Positions 38,347 to 48,572 of a stretch of 64,000 bases of DNA are shown in pieces. The first letter of the stretch is position 1. Every line of letters begins with the position of its first letter. The stretch comes from Phoronis australis (Eukaryota; Phoronida; Phoronidae), in contig NMRA01000252.1 of assembly GCA_002633005.1 (NCBI GenBank), positions 63,672-127,671 on the forward strand. The letters are read 5' to 3'. Below the pieces are notes generated by a model. That model searched no databases. It saw only the letters and a list, made by a program, of their open reading frames with translations, and was not told the DNA's origin. The position numbers were made by a program, and so were the translations under genes.

Positions 38347-38992
38347 GTTCATCTGATAGTCACATCATCAGTCTTGTCCGAAAAAAACCAGTGCTCTGCA
38401 AGCAATTCACTTTGTGGATTTGTAGGGTGGGAATCTCAAACATTAAAAGAGTTTATATCTACGAGCATATAATATATTGTATGGCGGAAGGTAGGCCAGT
38501 ACTTCTTTAGTGTTGGCTTGTATGGGTAGACAGACAATTTGAGGCGAACCGCATTCTCTGATTAGCGTTTGGTCAGAATATGCCAAACACAAGAGTGAAC
38601 GTGAAGCTTGAATATTAGGAGAAAAGTAAACCGTTTCCAGGCAACGCGTACTGTTTGTATGCTTGCGACGGAGTCGATCAGCGTTATCAGAGGTTTGGCG
38701 TTGTGCCAAGCAAAGTTTGCAATAACCAGGACATGATATGTTGATCCATGCAAGATGGTAGACGTAAAATCTATTCGCCATTTGATTTTGTTTTCATGGT
38801 AACAGTTAAACGCGTTTAATACCTACTGAAATATGTAGACATCACTTGTCATTCAGTCTATTGGGAGTTTCCTGTCTTGGGAAATCCCGTACCTCGTATT
38901 TCCTGTATTACACGCATAAACATCGATTATTAAAGTTTTTAGAGATAGGTCTTAAGAACTTGTGCTCAGAAGATGACGTTTATATTCTTCAG

Positions 38993-39126
38993 GTTATGCG
39001 GAACAAACAAATGCCAACGGGAACAGTCTTGACTGCCTTTCGTTGATCGTCGAGAGTATAAGTCCTACCAATACCAGTTCGCTTCTGAACAATTTGGCGG
39101 CATCCGAACGTCAGCAACAGATGTAA
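38993..39126 (+). CDS. MyoD: MyoD-family gene, exon 3 of 3 (C-terminus, helix III)
   Basis: After TATTCTTCAG the exon begins with GT. With the single G left by exon 2 this completes a Gly codon (residue 309), so the phases match. It encodes residues 310-352, starting YAEQTNANGNSLDCLSLIVE. SLDCLSLIVESIS (about 320-332) matches the amphipathic helix III near the C-terminus of MyoD-family proteins, which acts in chromatin remodelling and activation. The stop TAA is at 39124-39126. Downstream, AATAAA at 40655-40660 and ATTAAA at 39908-39913 are possible polyadenylation signals, but neither can be confirmed. Confidence 0.93.
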
Positions 39127-41091
39127 CGACACCTATTGGCTGCTTCACGCATTCCGTAAACTAGTCAAAACTGTCGAGGGAATCAATGGTATTCTAATCT
39201 GTACTCCGCTAACTTCCGGAAATCTGACCAAGAAGTGCAACGTTACCAGACGAGTTTTGAGGATAAAACCAGCGCAATACTGCGACCATATTGGGTTCAC
39301 AATGCCAAGTAATCCTACATTGGGTTTGCGATCCCCAGTAATCCAGGAAAGAAACTCTGGGTCGAAACTGGCGTTGGTACATCAATTTAATTTGAACAAA
39401 CGCTTGCCGTGTGTTTTTCGTGTAAGAGCCGTTACACTGGGAACACGATTTCGCTGAAGAAAATTTCACTTACTGCAGAAAATGTTTCCAACCTTTAAGA
39501 CTCTATGCATGTAAATCCCATAGTCACTTGTATACTAGACCTGAAAAACCAACTGATACAAAATTGTCATTTTGCGTTCAGCGAACGCATCCTCGTTAAG
39601 GCTGAGGGTGATGTTTAATTTATGGCCGTGAAAACATTGATGAATTACTTGTTGGCTATTTAATGGCTTTTATGCTATGTCCCCAGAGCTCCACACTTTC
39701 TTTCCAATTTAAAGTACACTGCCCCTGGTCAGTCCTATGGAGTGCTGTGTGTATGTATGTATGTATGTGTAAATATGTATATTTTTTTATTTCACGCCGC
39801 CTAATTACTTGTAAATTTATGTAGTTCATTTACGACGATCGAGTGCCATAACCCAGTGAAACATTTCATATTGGCATATCAGAAATTAGACATGTTTAAG
39901 ATATTTCATTAAATCTGGTAAAACATACATTAATCACCCAATTCAGCAAGCTTCTGTGTCTAGATTTAGATCACGTTTGCAAAACTGGAAACATGCTTTG
40001 ATTGTGAATCGTTTGTGCAAGTTACCAACATGGACAGTGCCGTAAAAGAAGTCTTTTTTCTTTTTATTAACGACGAAAACTAATTGTTGGTTACTTTCGC
40101 AGGTTTGGCATTCGCGGAATTGTTAGATTTTTAAAACAAGGATTGGGGAGTTGAAACACGACACATCCGCCTGCAACACTCCACGGTGCGGATACATTGG
40201 CGGCGCACCATAGGGGACTGGGGGGGGGGGGNGTGCTCCGGCGCCCATGGTCTATGGGCGGTGTATCACAGGGGGCTGGGGGGGCTATAGCCCCACTTTT
40301 TTCAGTGCTGTGCCGCCCATGGGATATGGAGTTCGATCACCGGCAGCGAAGTGTTGTCGGCGCGTATGTAGAAGTGCGAAATTTGTGCAGTGGTTTTGAT
40401 GTTTTCTACTACGTGAGTCGAAGATGGAATCTAGAGGTATGACTAGGGATTCGTTTCCACTACCCCAGTATGAATGACAAGTTAATGTCGCAAATTTCAT
40501 TAAGTCTTTCCAATAGGTAACGTGTAGCGCATTGCTTTATGTTTTGACAACAACGTACAGCGTACATGTGCACGCTCATCACAACATTTGTAGAATTTTG
40601 AAAATTACACTTGCGCTTCCCGATGCACGGATTTGTATTTATTTTTGAATAAGGAATAAAATATTTGTATTGAAAAGCTTGTTCAAATCTTCTATATGTA
40701 CAATTCCATATCTAAAATGTAAATTATAATCAAGATTGGAGTTGATTTTTTGGCGCGACTAACGGTAAAGAATCAGTGTGAGTTTAAACATTTATTTGTA
40801 ACTTGATACAATGTGTTCAATTGTAAAAACAGAATATTTCAAGAAGAAAAATGCGCTCGCCACAAGCGACAAAAGGAAAAAAATAAAATACATTATCGAC
40901 CAACTTACCCATCCTAGAGAACTAAGTGTAGAATGAGTGGAAGCAAACAGAATTGTAAGGACAACCTTATTGGTACAATGAAATTTACATTTCATCCTAA
41001 ATACAAGTAATGTTAAATCTTCCAAATTATTGTCGCTTTGCGTCAAGATCTCTTCAAAAAGTCAAAAGGATTATCAATACTAACTACTTCA
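39127..41091. other. 3' flank of the MyoD-family gene, no further gene
   Basis: Probably contains the 3' untranslated region at its start. It has a short GTAT microsatellite (about 39750-39780) and the G-rich repeat at 40197-40326. No other coding exon can be supported. Confidence 0.55.
40197..40326. repeat. G-rich dispersed repeat, copy 1
   Basis: Two related segments follow each other: GGCGCACCATAGGGGACTGG, then GGTGTATCACAGGGGGCTGG. They are followed by GCTATAGCCCCAC and CAGTGCTGTGCCGCCCATGG. The same order of blocks is found at 52663-52755. An undetermined base at 40232 sits in a long G run. Confidence 0.75.
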
Positions 41092-41440
41092 CAACACAAT
41101 AATCTTATACCGAGCTGTGTCCATGTTGTTATTGCACAATACAATAATCTTATACCGAGCTGTGTCTATGTTGTTATTGCACAATACAATAATCGTATAC
41201 CCAGCTGTGTCCATGCTGTTATTGCACAATACAATAATCGTATACCCAGCTGTGTCCATGCTGTTATTGCACAATACAATAATCTCATACTGAGCTGTGT
41301 CCATGTTGTTATTGCACAATACAATAATCTCATACTGAGCTGTGTCCATGTTGTTATTACACAATACAATAATTTCATACCCAGCTGTGTCCCCACTGTT
41401 ATTACAGCATGCAATAATCTCATACCGAGCTGTGTTAATG
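41092..41440. repeat. 45-bp minisatellite, nearly 8 copies
   Basis: The unit is AATCTTATACCGAGCTGTGT plus CCATGTTGTTATTGCACAAT plus ACAAT, 45 bp; for example copies start at 41101 and 41146. As 45 is a multiple of three, frames stay open on both strands over the whole array, giving a 15-residue peptide repeat. This is best read as a consequence of the repeat, not as a gene. Confidence 0.93.
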
Positions 41441-43814
41441 ATGCTTTTACACAAAAACCCAGTAAAGTATGAACTTGCTCTTACAAAATTGAAATTTCAA
41501 GGCAACGGAATTTTGTTGCGACGGTCTGAAATCAGGCGCTCGAAGTTGTTCATCCGATGGTCAGCTGTTGACATAACCTAAGAAAGCACCCTTTTATCCT
41601 ACTATGCAACGAAAAAATTGTTCATATGCTTTAAAAAACTATTTTATCTATCTGGTTGTGTTTTTTCGTTTTATGCAGATGCCGGTCTCGTATTTTAATA
41701 ACGTTGTCAAGTTTGTAGACCCATGTGGGCGTTAGGTGCACGACTTTCTAAATTTAATCCAGTTCTGTTTCTACACAGTACTATAGCACTGATAGCAACA
41801 AAAGCGGCAATGGCAGCGGCAGTGGCAGCGGCAGCGGCAGCGGCAGTGGTGGCGGCAGCGGCAGCAGCAGAGGCAGCAGCAGCAATTGAAATTTGTATAT
41901 ACGTACTTTGCAAATTATAAAAATATTGCAAACTAGACCTGCGTCACCTAGCGACACAATTTTTTTAGAAAACGCGTCACCGTGTAACTGAACCATTCTC
42001 ATCGACTGAAGGCTAATGGTAAGCTCAACTAAATCAATTAATTAATCAGATTTCAGAACTTAAACGATTCGTGTTTTTGAAACCTCACGTAATATATTAA
42101 GAATACTTTTACCAGTTGCTTATTAGACTGGGAGTGAAATTTGAAATAATTGCACGTGGAGCCCTCGTATATCCCAATACTTTTAATTGCAAGTGGAACA
42201 AAATCGTGAAATGGTTTTCAGATTAAAAAACCGTAATGGTGGTTTAAGTCACATCATTTTGAATTTAATTAGTGTGGAATCTTAAATGGTGCGCAACTTT
42301 TGCCACGCGGATGTCGCTCCCGCGTTAGCTTCTAAATCTTTTGGTTTTTTGAAGTAAATTAGTCATGAGCAATGCGGGCCAGGACTAGAGACAATAAAAA
42401 TACGCCAATTGTGGAGTAACTGTAGTTTTAATTTGTACAAAATATTCTTCTACGTTGAAAAATTGATGAATTATGACATAAATGAGAGGAAAGAGATAAG
42501 GAAATTTTAAAAGGCTGTGTACGAATTGATAATAAGTCAACTATAAGAAAATGTCACGGCACCGAAATGCATTTTGAAGGTGTCCTTCTGACGAGTTCGT
42601 ACAGTAAATTGGAGAGTGAGTCTCGAAAAAGACTTCATAGAGTTTAATAATATTAAATATCTCGAACACCCACTGTACTTGACACATGAGCAGGCTTTGC
42701 AATTAAAAATTTGACAACCAACCCCAAACAAAACATGCCAACAAGTAAAAATTGTTTGAGCATACTCATCGAACATACGTCTACGCGTCCGTCTCGAATA
42801 ATTGCGTATATCTGGTAAAATCACGCTTTGTTGTGAATTTTCACTCAAGGCAAGGTGGTATTAGTCATGACGACTTGAAAAGTGCCCACACCGAAGCAGG
42901 TACACCTTTCTGCGTCAGACGGGAAATGGGGCTCGATTCCCGCCCTTTCTAGCAAATCGACAAATACCTATATGATTGCGACCACCATCAGGTTAATTGA
43001 CGTGAAATTCACAGATATACTGTGTTTGAAAAATGTTTGAACATTCAGATTGTTATTTTTGAAACAAGTATCGATATTGTGATAACATGGCATAGGTGTA
43101 ACACATGGTGACATCTATTGGTTGATTCATTCAGCAACTTCTGTTGGAACCAGAACGTTTTATAAGAGGCAGCATGCATTCGTTTGACGCTTTTTAAGTC
43201 GACATTTTGCTGCATACTCCACTCCTGGGCAACTGTTCTTGAAATTAAAGTCACACAGCGGTAATTTCTAAATTGGAAATTTAAAACTTTGCTGTATTTC
43301 AAAAAACTGAACAAGCCTAACACAGTCTTCTGTTTTCTGTTTCTCTGTAGTTGGCTGTGCTAGCACTTGAAATCAATATTACGGGACGCACAACCACTGC
43401 ATTCAAAGAGCACGTGCTTGGTGGTCTGCGTTTCGCCGCCAGAATATGAAAGAAAACTCCCTAACATGTGCTTATGCTGTATCTGGTGCCATCTTGCGCC
43501 AAGCAGGACAATTATAAGGAGTGAGTGTTACTGAAGATCATGCCTGGCAGCGCAAATATTGTTTTTGCGTAAGGTAACTGTTTGTCAGATCTGCATGGGA
43601 TCAAGCACGTGATCCCCGCCGCAGATTGCGAACGATGATAAGAGGAAAGGTTACATATTTGGCATAAGAGAACACAAAGCGCGTACTCGCTCGTGTTGGC
43701 TTATCTATCAAAAATGAACTCGGCTTCATAAAACTAATTCTTCGTATATATTTGCCAACACGTCTGTAGAGTTTTACTTAGTTTTTGAATCATTCTGCCA
43801 TTATTTTTGTTTCA
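41441..43814. other. intergenic between the 45-bp array and the PDE10-like gene
   Basis: Holds the GGC/GCA triplet tract at 41803-41886 and otherwise no supported feature. The 3' untranslated region of the minus-strand PDE10-like gene probably lies at its right end. Confidence 0.5.
41803..41886. repeat. GCA/GCG/GTG triplet (hexamer-like) repeat
   Basis: Runs of GGCAGC, GGCAGT and GCAGCA units. Both strands stay open through it, giving alanine or leucine/proline runs. The flanks show no gene context. Confidence 0.88.
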
Positions 43815-44459
43815 TCAGTTGTCAGCGCTGAAGGAGGGGTTCAAATCAGCTGTATTAGTTGGTGTAACTGACGATACCGCTATTGCTGGCGTGAGACCTG
43901 CAGACGCTCCCGCCGCCGCCATTGTGAGACGGCGACTGCTAATGCGATTGTGGTCCCAGTGTTCGACATATCCACCGTCATAGATGGTCTGCCATCTACG
44001 TAGATTCGCATCAACTGCTGCTGCCACCGCTGAAGTCTCTGGACAAATCTTGGTAATCACATGAAACAACGGGCGAGCGACGTTTTTTATAAAAGGCAAA
44101 ATCATAGGCGGTATGTCCTTCTTGGAAAGTTTTTGAAGATGTTCCGGATTAGGGACAATGATAGAGCTTTGACGGTCACTCAACCGGGCCAGCTCCCGCG
44201 CTACGTGAATTACATCCTTCACGTGGTGTTTCCACTCCTTGAACATCGTGCACAGATCGCAGGCAACAACCACGATACCTTTGAACAAGCGCTTATGGGT
44301 TGGATTTGTCATATCAAATCTTTTCGTGTCTATAAGGTTGGTAATCATGCTCAGATTTTCGTGAACAACGTCCAGATCAAGTGCTTCAAAGTTTTCGCGC
44401 AAATCTTCGAGTACTTGTCTGTATTCTAATGCCGTGAGTGAGCTAAAGATGTTATTACA
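43815..44459 (-). CDS. PDE10A-like: PDE10-like cyclic-nucleotide phosphodiesterase, exon 2 of 2
   Basis: After TTGATTTTCAG the exon opens in phase 0 with CNNIFSSLTALEYRQVLE. This lines up with the NIFSTLSSSEYEQVLE region of PDE10A (comparison from memory). It ends at a TAA at 43815-43817, adding 214 residues. The metal-binding Asp is kept in VVVACDLC (Asp688). The position of the invariant substrate-binding glutamine, expected six residues into the IPxxxQ segment, is Ile740 here (IPPMILPF). The stacking Phe three residues later is kept. A tail of about 55 residues rich in Ala, Ser and Thr follows the domain. Residue numbers shift by two if the alternative donor of exon 1 is used. Confidence 0.95.
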   Translation of the reverse strand, partial: CNNIFSSLTALEYRQVLEDLRENFEALDLDVVHENLSMITNLIDTKRFDMTNPTHKRLFKGIVVVACDLCTMFKEWKHHVKDVIHVARELARLSDRQSSIIVPNPEHLQKLSKKDIPPMILPFIKNVARPLFHVITKICPETSAVAAAVDANLRRWQTIYDGGYVEHWDHNRISSRRLTMAAAGASAGLTPAIAVSSVTPTNTADLNPSFSADN

Positions 44460-44681
44460 CTGAAAATCAATTAAGATAATATAGTAAATTTTGCCATAAC
44501 AACGTACGTGCAGGCTCCAAATTGAATACACTACGAATATTACGCTATTTGAGCCATTTTTTCAAGTCAACCATCGAATGTTGGGACTTCGAAGCAAAAG
44601 CCGTGTTCAAAGCGCTTTTTAAATATATTACTTCAGTAGTCTTGTGCTTGACGTTAGAAATGAAATTTGATGTACGCGTAC
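44460..44681 (-). other. single intron of the PDE10-like gene
   Basis: This intron of about 220 bp is the only one in the coding region. Two in-frame donors lie six bases apart: GTACGC at 44681 after AAG, and GTACAT at 44675 after CGC. The second keeps the same length as PDE10A between the ILQ-like and NIF motifs, while the first has the better upstream bases. Either gives an open frame. Confidence 0.85.
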
Positions 44682-46541
44682 CTTAAGAATGTGAACCAAG
44701 GTGTGATAATTGTGAAAATCTTCAACAGGTGTGGTAAAGCAATATGACATCCTCTCCGTCTTCTTCAAACAGCCGTAACCTCTGTAGTTCATGTCATGGG
44801 CAACACATGTGAGAAATATTGCCAAAGCTTCGTTCTTCGTGAAAATACTTTCCATCATGAACTCCATGAATTTGTACGCACAATGAGAAACGGTTAAGGC
44901 GTGTTTCCAGTTGTGATAGGGGTAGGCAGTGTAATTCTCGCGAATAAGTACAACGCAGAGAATGATAGACCGGAGCTCAAACGTGTTTTGGCCAAACCTG
45001 TTGAAAAGCATGTAATGGATCAATTCCTGGACATCCCCCTTTTCCATTTCACCAGCAGGGAAGTAGGAGTAGTCCTCGAAGTTATCTGGTATTGGCTTGG
45101 CCTTTGACAGGGGAAGGAAGCATGTCAGTGCTTCATCGCAATGTAGGAATATGTGATATCGCAGCTGTTCTGCCGCAATCTCGGTCATGATTACGTCACG
45201 CTTCATTTTGTTGTAGACGTGTGCATAGTTGACAGCCATTCCCACGTACACGGCGAACACAGACAAAGAATCTTCATCGAACTGAGTGAATCGGCGACCG
45301 TTTCTCTTGTTAATGGCCTCAACGGCACCGAAAAGCTTGGCTTGTGATCCTTTGGTAGAAATTGGGGCACACAGGATTTGCTCACTTTTAAAACCGGTAG
45401 TTTCATCGACTGTGCCGAAAAATCTGGGATCATTTGCGCAATCCATCACATTGTTTACTTGACCTGTTGCAATAGTGTGTCCGACAATTCCCTGGTTTGG
45501 TGGGAAACGGACTCGCTTGCTCTTCTCATACGTAGCGTTTCCCTCCTCGTCCAGTTTTCCCTCGTCAAACATGTCCGCGTACAGTTCGTTGTTTTCCTGG
45601 TCCAGTAGGAACAAACCACACCTCTCGGCATTCACAAGGTTCTTTGTGTATGTCATGATCTTGCTAAAGAATTCGTCTTGATGGTCAATATTTTTGAACA
45701 TTTCTGTGATGGCCTCCACTAAGTACTCGTTTAACTCGTTGTGCTTGTTGAGTTCAAGGTTCTCGTTTATGCTACAAAGAGCAATCCCAAGCCAGCACAT
45801 CAAGAAGTTGCCTATTTGAAGATCGGATTCTGTGAAGATTCCCAGCCAAGGTTGGTTGCGTGTACACTCTACGACGGCGAGGACTCTCGTATCGCCGGTA
45901 TGTGTCATCAGAATAGGAACACTGAGGATCGGCACTCCATTTTGGCGTATGAATTTACCGATCTTAGTAGTCGCTACTGAACGCGCAAGTTCTAATTGAA
46001 CGTCTCCGTGCGGAAAAAGACCTCTTCTCCATGCGAATTGTAGTTCACCCGTTGTATCGTCTGGAAGGTAAATGGACAGTCCGTCTGCTTTTACAGCGTT
46101 CATTAAAATTATGCAAGCATTGCGTGTCACATCGAAATTTGTAGTTCTAATTCTGTACATTGACCCTCCTCCGTCGCATGTTGTTGATGCTTGCTCCAAA
46201 AGAGAAACCTCTAACTTGGATATTTCGCGTGAACTGTATTCATTAGTACCCGAATCTGATAACGACTCGCTATCCACAGACTGGACATCTTCTTGCTCTT
46301 GAAGTTCATCGAGCCAAGACTCAATAGTTTCCGATGTGACAAAGTCTCTAACGTAGTCAAGAACAGCCTCTTGCAATATCCCTGGATATAAGTCAACAAG
46401 AAACTCGAGATCGCTGTCACCGAGTTCGCAGTCAAGCGTTCCTTGCTCAGGGTTTATCATAAATGGTTTACACATGTTGGAACCTGCACCAGGAAGAGAC
46501 GGAAACTGTCCCCTTTTGTAAGGCAGATGGTACTCACTCAT
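44682..46541 (-). CDS. PDE10A-like: PDE10-like cyclic-nucleotide phosphodiesterase, exon 1 of 2
   Basis: PDE10-family protein: two regulatory GAF domains then a class I phosphodiesterase domain that, in the family, hydrolyses cAMP and cGMP in the cytosol or at membranes. The ATG at 46541 (context AGAAATGA) opens 620 codons. Residues 41-77 match the PDE10A N-terminus (a VTSETIESWL motif). GAF-A is about 125-265 and GAF-B about 270-440, with an intact NKFDE-type motif (Asn411, Lys412, Phe418, Asp422, Glu423). In the catalytic domain HNWKH (543-547) and the metal ligands His582-Asp583 are kept. However, HDLDHRG is HDMNYRG, the MEQHHF motif is EDFHNY near 607, and the loop between them is about five residues shorter. 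The total is 834 or 836 aa. Only one coding intron is present. PDE2 and PDE11 are the next-best families but fit less well. Confidence 0.95.
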
Positions 46542-48479
46542 TTCTTACTGTCAGCATGTTTACTTTCTATCCAAGTGCCTTATTCGGATGACGTCATCAG
46601 TACAATGAATAGAAACTGACATCATATGCAACTCACAGTGGATGTCTCTGATTTCTTTAATATTTGCTCACGTGCACGAGTTCCACGTTTTTTTGCCCAG
46701 GTTGTTGATTCCATATTTTTTATAATTAAGTACACATAGGTTTGAAATATTTTCACACCACTTAAAATAAGCGACGAAACAGGGGAATGCGTACATGTAT
46801 ACTTGTTGCTGGCGAGGACGAAATGCACATATGATATCCATGTTTGCTGTATTCCCTGATGACGTACAAAGAGAGGCCTACGTGCAGCCTTTTTGTAGTG
46901 TCCTTTTACTCTATGCACAAGTTTCTTCCGATTTATTCCCACCTTAATTCCGGTGTGTTTACGATGCGATTTCCACTGAAAACAAAGTATTCTGGAACGA
47001 CGCAAACTGATGCCATGTTGGGCCAAAATCAGGTTTTCTCATTGAAAATATGCGGCAATATCTCGCGGAATCTCGCTAGCTCTTGCTATTCTAGCGACAT
47101 ACTAGCGTTACTGAACTCAATCCGGGTCCGAATAGCCACGAGATCTCCATTTTATCTACAATACAAACAGTGTTTTAAAAAATTAAAATGACGTTTCCAT
47201 AGTAACGGCAATGAAATTCGGATGTTTAGTTATGACGCGATTTGGAACACAAATAGGAACAGAAATACATTCACATCATATTATCAAAATTACGCAGGTA
47301 TTGTTTTCGTCTTTCAGGTTACCACGTGGGCATTACAGTACTCGAAACTTTTACAAAATCATGTGTCTGAATTAATCGGTGTGCACCGACAACTGTTGCA
47401 ACTACCGTATGCTGGGAAGTTAAGATTGACCAGGTCCATAGCCCTGTAATAATTTCAAAGTGCATAGTGATTTGAAGCACTATTTTCACATTTGATTTTA
47501 TTTGACGTTAAAATGATGTCATACCGAACAAGGAAATATGAAGGTATACGTATGAGCGGTCAATATTGAAAACTATTGACTCCGAAATGCTGGCCGATGG
47601 AGGCAGATAACTACAAAATCTTAAAGCTCCTTCTTCAGTGAAACTTGCAAGTGTCACGAGATGCTTGCACAGATACTCTAACACTCGAGGCTCCTCAGTG
47701 TATTTTTTAAAGGTGAGGACAGACACGTGCCACTGAAATGCAGGTTTGTATTCTGGTTTTTATGAGGGAAGCAACTGCTTTTTAATTGCTTGTATGTCGG
47801 CAACAACAAGGTGAAGCTCTAATGCCGCCCTGTGGTCAGGACACGAGTAACTGCAATTAGCAAAAAGTTTGATTAACCGCATAACAACATACAGTGTGTG
47901 ACTCCACCTCGAACGTTAGAGTACAAAATGAAACAAAAACATAAAAGCTCTTGTCGATAGCTAATTACTTGTTCCTACATTATATATTGAGAACCTTTAT
48001 TTTGTTTATTTTTATAGTTGTTTTAATAACTTTTGCGCTGAGTTTATGACTACAAGATACCGATGAACTTCTTAGTAATACGAAAACTTACATTTTTACG
48101 CCCTCGCTGTACATTTCCGATAATGTCATGCGTAACTGTAGTGAGACATCAAGCCGATCACTTTTCAATACGTTATGAATCATAAATAGAACGACTGTAG
48201 AAGGAATAAAAAGACGAATTATTCCAAGTGGAGAACTTAACGATTCGATACGCGTCTGTCACGATTGATCTGTCTGTGATGTGGCTTTGAGTGAAGGCGT
48301 CTGAGTTGCATCAAACGCACTCCTCCCGTCTCAGAAAACTAGGGCAGGCGACTGGGTGGTTGTGTTGGCATTTTCTACTTTTATATTCTTAGTTTCGAGT
48401 CTGTGCTAATATTACGAAACACGATCTTTCTACTTTCATTTCACCTTCACGTCAGTTTGGTTAACAGACGGATTTTAGC
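46542..48479. other. divergent intergenic region between PDE10-like (-) and NBL1 (+)
   Basis: The two genes point away from each other, so this 1.9 kb should include both promoters and 5' untranslated sequence. No clear TATA box was picked out. A 134-codon open frame at 47026-46622 (-) has no recognised motif and I do not call it. Confidence 0.5.
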
Positions 48480-48572
48480 ATGGAGATTGTACCGCTCGTT
48501 ATCCTCGCTTTGTCATCTTTAAAACCTGACAAGTTGCTTGTCTGGGGACGTCCAAGTGAAAGTTCTTACAAG
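48480..48572 (+). CDS. NBL1: NBL1/DAN BMP antagonist, exon 1 (signal peptide)
   Basis: The ATG at 48480 (context AGCATGG) opens 31 codons, starting MEIVPLVILALSS. The hydrophobic start suits a secretion signal for an extracellular protein. The exon ends in phase 0 at AAG followed by GTATGA. Joined to exon 2 it reads directly into the DAN-type sequence. The link rests on matching phase, signal-like start and position; no internal motif proves it. A different upstream first exon is possible. Confidence 0.68.

Larger units (their letters stand above)
31732..38992 (+). other. intron 2 of the MyoD-family gene
   Basis: This 7.3-kb intron has a GTAAAC donor and a TATTCTTCAG acceptor. It holds a MITE with 3-bp target duplication (31862-32107), a MITE with long inverted repeats (34166-34592), a fragment resembling the first MITE (about 33553-33610), and an unidentified minus-strand open segment (33058-32848). 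The rest is AT-rich with no supported feature. Confidence 0.85.

Noticed and set aside
38993-39046. Plus-strand frame that ends VMRNKQMPTGTVLTAFR across MyoD exon 3
   Set aside because: It is the wrong frame. The correct frame after the acceptor gives SLDCLSLIVESIS and matches the phase left by exon 2.
1056-40232. Undetermined bases at 1056 and 40232
   Set aside because: Each is a single N inside a long G run, best explained by homopolymer sequencing uncertainty and not by biology.
44061-44429. 122-codon plus-strand frame
   Set aside because: Antisense shadow of exon 2 of the PDE10-like gene.
46622-47026. 134-codon minus-strand frame just upstream of the PDE10-like start
   Set aside because: No motif, not in a position to extend the PDE protein, and the PDE start already matches the family's N-terminal region.
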